Below, one piece after another: positions 25,264 through 31,763 of a DNA stretch of 64,000 bases. The notes under the pieces were generated by a model. It ran no database searches. It was not told where the DNA came from and was given only the letters and a program-made list of their open reading frames with translations. Both the position numbers and the translations under genes were made by a program. Positions within the stretch are counted from its first letter, which is position 1. Each line of letters starts with the position of its first letter. Source of the stretch: Nocardia sp. alder85J (lineage in GTDB: Bacteria; Actinomycetota; Actinomycetes; Mycobacteriales; Mycobacteriaceae); NCBI RefSeq assembly GCF_020176955.2, contig NZ_JAIUCZ020000010.1, forward strand, positions 62,001 to 126,000. Direction: 5' to 3'.

Positions 25264-25269
25264 GATGTA
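25264..25269. repeat. target-site duplication, right copy (GATGTA)
   Basis: Second copy of the 6-bp duplication, directly after the right tip of the IS21-family element. Confidence 0.85.
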
Positions 25270-25284
25270 TAGCGGGGGGAACTC

Positions 25285-25443
25285 ATGAAGTATCGTCGGA
25301 TTGAGGAAACCATCCCGCAGGAACTGCTCGACAACGCAGTCTTGCTATGCAGCGAGGACAAAGCGCACCACTGCCACCGTCGGCTAGTTGCGGAGTATCT
25401 CGCACAACACTGGGACAATATCCTGATCGAACATCTATTCTGA
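25285..25443 (+). pseudogene. DUF488-family gene, 3' fragment
   Basis: A 52-codon frame reads MKYRRIEETIPQELLD and then LLCSEDKAHHCHRRLVAEYL, the conserved C-terminal end of DUF488 proteins (LLCSExxPxHCHRRLVAEYL). The upstream two thirds are missing: the frame is closed by a TAG overlapping the target duplication. DUF488 genes are often next to dual-OB genes, whose 5' fragment lies on the other side of the IS element, so a deletion fused the two before insertion. Confidence 0.65.
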
Positions 25444-25499
25444 GTGCACGCTCCGGTTGGAACTGTGGTCCCGTCCAGGCCCTCTCGGGCCTGGCGGGT

Positions 25500-25566
25500 G
25501 ACGCCGAATGCCGACGGTGAACGGCGTCGGTAAGCCGTGTGCGGGAGGACCGCATGCACGCCTCCC
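25500..25566 (+). ncRNA. possible group II intron domain V remnant
   Basis: AAGCCGTGTGCGG-GAGG-ACCGCATGCACG at 25532-25560 resembles a bacterial group II intron domain V (GAGCCGTnTGCGG-GAAA-ACCGCACGCACGGTTC). The tetraloop and the 3' strand are altered, and no reverse transcriptase is present, so it would be a dead fragment. The call rests on one motif. Confidence 0.35.
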
Positions 25567-25777
25567 CTGTTGGGTCGAAGACGAACGGCATCCTATCTCG
25601 GAACCCGCCGGGGTTCGAGGGCGAAGCTCTTTGAGGTTATGCAGCGCTTTGCTGGACTCGATCCGATCGACCAACGGTCTACCCAGTTTCGGTCCACGCT
25701 CAGTTCGTCCAGCGCAGTTGGCCGAAATCGAGGCGTAACGGTGCTGCAGCGGACGGATCGGGGGCCCGGGTCGTCGG

Positions 25778-26077
25778 CTAGATGAGTTCGAACGCGGAGC
25801 GGATCGCGGCTGTCAGGGCGGGTTCGGCGTCTGCGTGTAGGTAGCCGACCAGGCGGCCGAGCGCGTCGGTCGGAATGGTCACGATGTTGTCGCAGGAGAC
25901 CACGCTGTCGTGTTCGAGGCCGTTTCGGGGGCCTACCGGCAGTTCGGTGGACAGCCCCCGGATCGTGCTCGTGATCGGCGCAACGGTAACCCGTGTCAGG
26001 TACGGGCGGACCGCCTCGCGGGTAAGTACCAGCACAGGGCGGGTCTTGTCCAGGCGTGCGATATGGATCGGCCTCAC
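25778..26077 (-). CDS. MazF/PemK-family endoribonuclease toxin
   Basis: 99 residues. RPIHIARLDKTRPVLVLTRE and TRVTVAPITSTIRGLSTEL followed by HDSVVSCDNIVTIPTDALG match MazF, including the Arg/Thr active-site strand and the conserved loop with Asp-Asn. MazF toxins cleave mRNA at short motifs when not bound by antitoxin. The GTG start overlaps the antitoxin stop (GTGA), so translation is coupled. Confidence 0.9.
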   Translation of the reverse strand: MRPIHIARLDKTRPVLVLTREAVRPYLTRVTVAPITSTIRGLSTELPVGPRNGLEHDSVVSCDNIVTIPTDALGRLVGYLHADAEPALTAAIRSAFELI

Positions 26078-26310
26078 CCGAGGTCGTCCAGCGGAGTCGG
26101 CGCGGCGAACCGGGCGAGTGCGTCCATGTCCGCGTCGGCGCCGGCCGCGGCGAGGATCTTGGCGTCACGTTCGGCGGCGCGGCGGAGGCGGTCGCGTTCG
26201 AGTGCTTGCGCGATGATGGCGGCCCGGCTCGGGGCCTGGCCGCTGGAAACGGTGCGGTCGAGGTAGGTCACGATCTCGTCAGAGAGTCTGACCGTAATCT
26301 GAGTACTCAT
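26074..26310 (-). CDS. ribbon-helix-helix antitoxin of the MazF toxin
   Basis: 78 residues. The N-terminus (STQITVRLSDEIVTYLDRTV, then APSRAAIIAQALERD) is a ribbon-helix-helix DNA-binding domain; the acidic C-terminus (ADADMDALARFAAPTPLDDL) should wrap the toxin. Antitoxins of this kind repress their own promoter. A near-perfect 25-bp palindrome begins at the start codon and is the likely operator. Confidence 0.88.
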   Translation of the reverse strand: MSTQITVRLSDEIVTYLDRTVSSGQAPSRAAIIAQALERDRLRRAAERDAKILAAAGADADMDALARFAAPTPLDDLG

Positions 26311-26334
26311 CCCACAATGGTACCCATTCTGGGA
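26310..26334. promoter_or_regulatory. operator palindrome of the toxin-antitoxin pair
   Basis: Arms TCCCA-c-AATGG and CCATT-c-TGGGA flank a TAC centre, giving 10 of 11 paired positions per arm. It abuts the antitoxin start codon and covers its ribosome site, the expected place for autoregulation by a ribbon-helix-helix antitoxin. Confidence 0.7.
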
Positions 26335-26393
26335 TTCACTGGCATGCAGAGCATGGTGCGGTTCGGTGCGGGGTTCCGCGACCTGGTGGTCGC

Positions 26394-26546
26394 GTGGTCG
26401 GCGCGCGGGTGCTGTGTCCCTACGCCGACCTGTTCCCGGATGACCTCGAATCGGTTGCCAATGCGCTGAACGCTGCGGCGCGGGTCGCAATCGAAGGTGG
26501 TGCGGACGTACTGAGGGCGGGCATCGAAAATCCGAATTCGGAATGA
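26394..26546 (+). CDS. short unassigned frame
   Basis: A 50-codon frame from GTG encodes a protein-like sequence (ARVLCPYADLFPDDLESVAN, then GGADVLRAGIENPNSE). It has no good ribosome site and may be a 3' gene fragment. It sits between the toxin-antitoxin operator and the tRNA-side terminator. Confidence 0.3.
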   Translation: MVGARVLCPYADLFPDDLESVANALNAAARVAIEGGADVLRAGIENPNSE

Positions 26547-26558
26547 TTTGGAACAGTG

Positions 26559-26594
26559 AAACGCCCAGGGCCTTTGTCGAGGTCACGGGCGTTT
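26559..26594 (-). terminator. hairpin terminator beside tRNA-Ala
   Basis: AAACGCCC at 26559-26566 pairs with GGGCGTTT at 26587-26594 around an inner partial stem. It lies just 3' of tRNA-Ala on the minus strand and is roughly symmetric, so it can terminate from either side. Confidence 0.65.
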
Positions 26595-26598
26595 TTCA

Positions 26599-26674
26599 TG
26601 GTGGAGCTAAGGGGAATCGAACCCCTGACCTTCTCGATGCGAACGAGACGCGCTACCAACTGCGCTATAGCCCC
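26599..26674 (-). tRNA. tRNA-Ala (anticodon CGC)
   Basis: A 76-nt cloverleaf with encoded CCA. Acceptor GGGGCTA pairs with TAGCTCC; D arm GCGC-AGTTGGTA-GCGC; anticodon arm TCTCG-TTCGCAT-CGAGA; T arm AGGGG-TTCGATT-CCCCT; discriminator A. The anticodon loop TTCGCAT gives CGC, reading GCG alanine codons. Confidence 0.95.
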
Positions 26675-26743
26675 GTGTGGATCGTTGCCGAACCACGCTG
26701 GTGAACTGTAGCAGGTGCTCCGGCGAGACTCCGAATCGGCTGG

Positions 26744-27454
26744 TCAGGGGATTCCGGCGGCCTGCTTGGCCTGGGTGAGGACGGTCTCCAGCATGGCGGG
26801 GGTGAGGCGGCCGGTGAAGGTGTTCTGCTGGCTTACGTGGTAGGAGCCGAACAGGCGCAAGGGAGATCCGTTCGAAACTGCGGGGAGGAGGGTGTGGTGG
26901 ACCCCGTGGCCGAAGGTGGGGCGGGGGCGGGGAACGGTCCAGCCGGCGGTGGCGAGGATCGGGAGGAGGGACTGCCAGCCGAAGGCGCCGAGGACGACGA
27001 CTGCGCGGAGGGTGGGGGTCAGCAGGTGGAGTTCGGAGGTGAGCCAGTGGCGGCAGGTGTCGCGTTCGGTGGGGGTGGGTTTGTTGTCGGGTGGGGCGCA
27101 GTGGACGGGGGCGGTGATGCGGGTGCCGAATAATTGCAGGCCGTCGTCGATCGTGGTGGCGGTGGGCTGGTTGGCCAGGCCTACGGCGTGCAGGGCGGCA
27201 TACAGGAAGTCGCCGCTGCGGTCGCCGGTGAACATGCGGCCGGTGCGGTTGGCACCGTGGGCGGCGGGGGCCAGGCCGACGATCAGGAGGCGGGCGTCGG
27301 GTGGGCCGAAGCCGGGGACCGGGCGGGCCCAATAGGTCTGGTCACGGAAGGCGGCGCGCTTGTCGCGGGCCACCTGTTCGCGCCAGGCGACCAGGCGGGG
27401 GCAGGCTCGGCAGTCGATCAGTGCCGTGTCCAGGTCCGCGAGGGTGCGGTACAT
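26744..27454 (-). CDS. udgB: type 5 uracil-DNA glycosylase (UdgB)
   Basis: 236 residues. Family 5 UDGs remove uracil and other deaminated bases from DNA and carry a 4Fe-4S cluster. The cluster cysteines fit CRACPRL, PVHCAPPDN and RDTCRHWL. The active-site loop is LIVGLAPAAHGANRTGRMFT, lacking the polar Asp of families 1 and 4 as expected for UdgB. The motif-2 region HVSQQNTFTGRLT is also present. It is monocistronic, next to tRNA-Ala. Confidence 0.92.
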   Translation of the reverse strand: MYRTLADLDTALIDCRACPRLVAWREQVARDKRAAFRDQTYWARPVPGFGPPDARLLIVGLAPAAHGANRTGRMFTGDRSGDFLYAALHAVGLANQPTATTIDDGLQLFGTRITAPVHCAPPDNKPTPTERDTCRHWLTSELHLLTPTLRAVVVLGAFGWQSLLPILATAGWTVPRPRPTFGHGVHHTLLPAVSNGSPLRLFGSYHVSQQNTFTGRLTPAMLETVLTQAKQAAGIP

Positions 27455-27717
27455 GGTGGGAATTCGATCACACGATGGTGGGGCTCGGGGGTGGGCCTAC
27501 CATGAGCGGGTAGCTGGTTGACGTTTGCCGCTTGTCCGCTCGAGAGGTTTCCGGTGCGTCTGGGCAGGGCGGTGGGGGCGGGGTCGATCGGGCCTGCGGT
27601 TGTCGGTCATGCCGATCGGCACGGGTTGGTAGCATGGCGGTTCCGGCCGGACGGCGGCGGGCGAGGTGGCGACGCGTTGCGCGCAGCCGACCACGATTCG
27701 TGCGAGAGAGTCCTTCC

Positions 27718-28161
27718 ATGCAGTTCGAGATCATCGAGCGAGACGAGACGTGGGTCGCCGGACTGCCGGTGCGGAGCCCCAAGCGCCCGCTCGGGGAGCT
27801 GCGGGACCACGATCTCGAGGCGGCCTGGGCGGCGGTGCTGCACCAGGAGCTGGGCGGGCCGCTGGCCACCGCCTATACCGACTGGTCAGCCGACCTGGCC
27901 ACCTATAACACGCAGATCGTGGGGTACGAGTGCGGGTCTTTCGGTGACGTCACGCGCGGGCACATCGTGGCGCGGTTACCGAAGGGGACGTATGCCCGGT
28001 TCTCTGCGGTCGGGAACTTTCCGGAGATCATGACGGACCTGTGGACCCAGATCTCCTACGCCGAACATCACCGGCAGATCCGGCGGACCTTCACCGGCGA
28101 CTTCGAGTTCTATCCGCACGCCTACCGGATCGACCTGTATCTGGCGGTCGAGCCGCGATGA
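27718..28161 (+). CDS. GyrI-like / AraC effector-binding domain protein, copy 1
   Basis: 147 residues that match the stand-alone small-molecule-binding SHS2-type fold: FEIIERDETWVAGLPVRSPK at the start, a conserved RLPKGTYARFSAVGNFPEIM core and a closing HAYRIDLYLAVE strand. Such proteins bind drugs or peptides, or inhibit gyrase (GyrI/SbmC). Its stop overlaps the next gene by ATGA, and both have the same fold, so this is a tandem duplication. Confidence 0.75.
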   Translation: MQFEIIERDETWVAGLPVRSPKRPLGELRDHDLEAAWAAVLHQELGGPLATAYTDWSADLATYNTQIVGYECGSFGDVTRGHIVARLPKGTYARFSAVGNFPEIMTDLWTQISYAEHHRQIRRTFTGDFEFYPHAYRIDLYLAVEPR

Positions 28162-28598
28162 CCTACTCGATCATGGTGCGCGGCGAGGCCGTCTACGGCG
28201 GTCTGGTGGTGCCTCGGGGGCGGCCCACCTTCAAGGTCAGCAACAGTGAGCTGATCGAATTCCTGCGCGACCGGCTGCGCGACCGTGATGGCGGCGAGTC
28301 GGCCCGCGCGCTCTACACCGTGTACGTCCCCGATCCGGCGGGCAACTACAACGTGCTGATCGGGTACGACTACCCCTCACCGGACACCGTGCCGGTCGGC
28401 GATGTGCTGACCCGGGTGCCGAAGGGGGTCTACGCCCGCTTCGAGCCCAACGGCGACTACCACGATCCGGTGGAGGACGTCTGGGCTCAGGTCGACGATG
28501 CGACCGCGTCCGCCGAGATCACCCGCGCCTACCGCGAGGAAATCGAGATCTGGCGGGGCGTCTCGCACCTGGAGTTGCTGATCTCCATTCTCATTTAG
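28158..28598 (+). CDS. GyrI-like / AraC effector-binding domain protein, copy 2
   Basis: 146 residues with the same layout as the preceding gene: SIMVRGEAVYGGLVVPRGRP, then VLTRVPKGVYARFEPNGDYH and a closing SHLELLISIL strand. The PKG-YARF core is identical in both copies. Divergence elsewhere suggests an old duplication with separate ligands. It is coupled to copy 1 by ATGA. Confidence 0.75.
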   Translation: MTYSIMVRGEAVYGGLVVPRGRPTFKVSNSELIEFLRDRLRDRDGGESARALYTVYVPDPAGNYNVLIGYDYPSPDTVPVGDVLTRVPKGVYARFEPNGDYHDPVEDVWAQVDDATASAEITRAYREEIEIWRGVSHLELLISILI

Positions 28599-28848
28599 GT
28601 AGCCCCCCGGTAACCATGCTGGAACCAACTGGTCTTAATATTCTGTCCGGTTGCGGCTGGCCGCGCCGTGGTCTTGCTGAAATTTGCGCCCGCGGGCAAG
28701 GTTTCGGAAGATTTGCCGGACATCTGGTCAACTCCAGCGGAATGGCGGATACTGCCTAGGCGACCCGTATACGAACTCGGCCCTCTCGGTCGGTCGGCCC
28801 GGGTCCGGGCGGGCATGTGCCCGCGTGAGTTACAGAGTAGGAATCATC

Positions 28849-29592
28849 ATGACTGTCGATACGATGGCGGTCGGCCCGGCGGCGAACCCCGGTGGAGGGG
28901 CGAGCAGCTTCCGGGATTCGCAGTCGGAAAGCATCTTTCACGTCGGAACCGTCGACTCCCGCCCGGATCTGTGGGCCGGATATCTCGACGGTGCGCTGCG
29001 CGCTTATCGGCACTACGGTGTGGAGCGCGCACTGGACATCGAACACACGCGCGAGGGTGGCACCACCTCGTTGTTCTTCACGGCCGTGGACGCCGCCGGC
29101 GACGTCGTCGCGGGTGTCCGGATGCAGGGCCCGTATCTCGAGCTGGGCGAGGTCGATTCGCTGCGACCATGGGCGGACCGCCACGGCGGCGCCTACCTGC
29201 GGCGGGTGGTCGAGGAACGGATCCGGCTCGGCATGGTCGAGGCGCGCGGCGCCTGGGTCGCCCGCGATCATCCGCACCGCCGCGCCCTGGCCGCGGCCGT
29301 GTCGCGCTGTATCGCGCACGGCCCGTTGCTGTTCGGCGTGCCGTACGGCTTCTGCACGGTGGCCTCGTTCACGCTGGACCGGCACCGCGCCGCCGGTGGG
29401 GTGGCGATGGCCGAGGTGCCCGCGGTCGCCTATCCCGACGAGCGCTACCGCACCGTCCCGGTGTTGTGGGACGCGCAGTCGTATCGCGCCTACGCCACCG
29501 CCGCCCAGTACGCGCTGCTGCGGGCCGAATGGCGGGAGCTGGGGCTGCAATACGACGAATACGACCCCTTCGAGGTCGGAGGTCGTTCCTGA
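28849..29592 (+). CDS. acyltransferase-fold protein, autoinducer-synthase/FeeM-like
   Basis: 247 residues from ATG with GTAGGA upstream. After a short variable N-terminus (the first ~40 residues), SIFHVGTVDSRPDLWAGYLD opens a GNAT-type fold; VVAGVRMQGPYLELGEVDSL is the central strand pair that carries the acyl donor in related N-acyl amino acid and homoserine lactone synthases. FGVPYGFCTVASFTLDRHRA and PAVAYPDERYRTVPVLW finish the fold. One base separates it from the next gene. Role inferred: makes or modifies an acylated small molecule. Confidence 0.5.
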   Translation: MTVDTMAVGPAANPGGGASSFRDSQSESIFHVGTVDSRPDLWAGYLDGALRAYRHYGVERALDIEHTREGGTTSLFFTAVDAAGDVVAGVRMQGPYLELGEVDSLRPWADRHGGAYLRRVVEERIRLGMVEARGAWVARDHPHRRALAAAVSRCIAHGPLLFGVPYGFCTVASFTLDRHRAAGGVAMAEVPAVAYPDERYRTVPVLWDAQSYRAYATAAQYALLRAEWRELGLQYDEYDPFEVGGRS

Positions 29593-29593
29593 G

Positions 29594-31747
29594 ATGGCCA
29601 CCCCACCCCACCGGTACGCGGAGTACCGGCCCTCGATCCTGAACGAAACCTCCCCCGAGGACGCCCGGGTGCTCGCGGAGCTGCGGGCCCGCCCCGATGT
29701 CGAGGTCGCCGACCTGCGGCCGGGCCTGCGGGCCGAACTCGCGCGCATCGCGGCACGTTCGGGCCACGTCCCGGTCGACGAGACCGGGCGCTGGGTCTAC
29801 TACCCGTGGCGCCGGCGGCTGGTCGCCCTGCTGGCGGCGCCGGATTTCCATGCGGTCCGGCTCGATCGCAACCGCAACAAGCTCACGGTGACCGAGCAGC
29901 AACGGCTGCGGACGCTGTCGATCGGCGTGGTCGGCCAGAGCGTCGGCCACGCCGTGGCCTACGCGCTGGCCCTGGAGGGGGTTTGCGGGCGGTTGCGCCT
30001 GGCGGATTTCGATGACATCGAATTGTCCAATTTGAATCGAATTCCCGCGACCGTCTTCGACATCGGGCTCAACAAGGCCGTGGTGGCGGCCCGCCGAATT
30101 GCCGAACTCGACCCGTATCTCCCGGTGGAGATATTCGAGGCCGGGGTGGACGAGTCGACCGTGGACGAGTTCGTCGACGGATTGTCCGTTCTGGTCGAGG
30201 AATGTGATTCGCTGGATATCAAGGTGCTGGTCCGGGAAAGCGCGCGGCGACATCGCATTCCGGTCCTGATGGACACCAGCGACCGCGGTCTGCTCGACAT
30301 CGAGCGGTTCGATCTGGAGCCGGATCGGTTGCCGCTGCACGGTTTGCTGGGTGACGTCTCGGCGGCCGATCTGCGCGGACTGACCAGCCGGGACAAGGCG
30401 CCCTACGTCGTGCGCATCCTCGACCCCACGGAGATCTCCGCGCGGATGGGCGCCAGCATGGCCGAGGTCGACCGGACCATGCTGAGCTGGCCGCAACTGG
30501 GCAGTGAGGTGCTGGCCGGTAGCGGCAACGTCGTGCATGCCGTCCGGCGGATCGGACTCGGCGGCAAGTTGCCCTCCGGGCGGGTCCGCATCGACGTGGA
30601 ACAGGCCCTCGACGGGACCGCCGAGCCCGCCGGACTCGCCGCGCCCGAGGCGCTCGACACCGTCGCCGCGGAGCCGGCGGCGGACACCCCGCCGGACCGC
30701 GTCCTGGCCTGCGCGCAGCGCGCGCCCTCCGGCGGCAACGTGCAGCCCTGGTCGCTGCGCCTCGCGGACGGCGAACTGACCGTCGAGCTGGACCCGGCGC
30801 TGTCGGTGACGATGGACGTCGGATACCGCGGCAGTGCGGTGGCCGTCGGCGCCGCCCTCTACAACGCGCGGGTCGCGGCCGCCGCGCACGGATTGCTCGG
30901 CGCGCACCGGCTGGTCACCACCGCCGGGGCGCCGCTGACCGCGACGTTGCGGTTCGGCGTCGGCGACGATCCGGACCTGGCCGCCGACTATCCGGGCGCA
31001 CTGCTCCGCGAGACCAACCGGCAGCCGGGGACCGGCGAGGACCTGCGACCGGGGGCGCTCGCGGAGCTGGCCGCCGCCGCGGCCGCCGAGGGCGGGGGAG
31101 TGCGCGCGCTGACCGGCCGGGCCGAGATCGCCGCCGCCGCGGAACTGCTGGCCGAATCGGATCGGATCCGCTATCTCACCCCGCTGCTGCACGAACAGAT
31201 GTTCGCGGAGATGCGCTGGCCCGAGGACGACCTGCGGACCGGCATCGACGTCCGCAGCCTGGAGCTGGCTCCCGACGAACAGGCCGCACTGGAGCTGAGC
31301 AAACGTTCGGACATCCTCGCCGAACTGCGGGCCTGGGGTGCCGGTACGGCCCTGGGCGACTACACCCGCGACCGGATGGCATCCGCCGCCGCGATCCTCG
31401 CCGTCACCGTCGAGATCCCGGCGCCGACCGGGGATACGGAGTCGGATCTGATCGGCTACGCGCGGGCCGGGGCGGCCGTGCAGCGGCTGTGGATCGCGGC
31501 CGGTCGGCTGGGTCTGGCGGTGCAGCCGATGTCGCCGGTGTTCCTGTATGCGCGACGCCCCAGCGAACTGACCGCGATCTCGCCGGACTTCGCCGCTACA
31601 CTGGCCTCACTTCAGTGGCGTTTCAACGATCTACTGGGAGTGCCCGAGCATGAGACCATGGCATTGGTGCTTCGCCTGAGCTACACGGCAGCAGCTGCTT
31701 CCGTCCGTAGCCTGCGGCGTCCGCGGTTGTGGCACCACGGCAGCTAG
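29594..31747 (+). CDS. Rv1355c-family E1-like/nitroreductase fusion
   Basis: 717 residues, about the size of M. tuberculosis Rv1355c. Residues ~95-260 form a ThiF/E1-like adenylylation domain: IGVVGQSVGHAVAYALALEG, LADFDDIELSNLNRI and VEECDSLDIK correspond to the nucleotide loop, the SNLNRQ strand and the DxxD region. From about residue 370 a nitroreductase-like FMN fold follows: CAQRAPSGGNVQPWSLRLA and YLTPLLHEQMFAEMRW. E1 enzymes adenylate peptide or protein C-termini. Function of the fusion is not established. It is flanked at one and sixteen bases by the acyltransferase and GGDEF-EAL genes. Confidence 0.85.
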   Translation: MATPPHRYAEYRPSILNETSPEDARVLAELRARPDVEVADLRPGLRAELARIAARSGHVPVDETGRWVYYPWRRRLVALLAAPDFHAVRLDRNRNKLTVTEQQRLRTLSIGVVGQSVGHAVAYALALEGVCGRLRLADFDDIELSNLNRIPATVFDIGLNKAVVAARRIAELDPYLPVEIFEAGVDESTVDEFVDGLSVLVEECDSLDIKVLVRESARRHRIPVLMDTSDRGLLDIERFDLEPDRLPLHGLLGDVSAADLRGLTSRDKAPYVVRILDPTEISARMGASMAEVDRTMLSWPQLGSEVLAGSGNVVHAVRRIGLGGKLPSGRVRIDVEQALDGTAEPAGLAAPEALDTVAAEPAADTPPDRVLACAQRAPSGGNVQPWSLRLADGELTVELDPALSVTMDVGYRGSAVAVGAALYNARVAAAAHGLLGAHRLVTTAGAPLTATLRFGVGDDPDLAADYPGALLRETNRQPGTGEDLRPGALAELAAAAAAEGGGVRALTGRAEIAAAAELLAESDRIRYLTPLLHEQMFAEMRWPEDDLRTGIDVRSLELAPDEQAALELSKRSDILAELRAWGAGTALGDYTRDRMASAAAILAVTVEIPAPTGDTESDLIGYARAGAAVQRLWIAAGRLGLAVQPMSPVFLYARRPSELTAISPDFAATLASLQWRFNDLLGVPEHETMALVLRLSYTAAAASVRSLRRPRLWHHGS

Positions 31748-31763
31748 CGTGATCGGAGACAGA

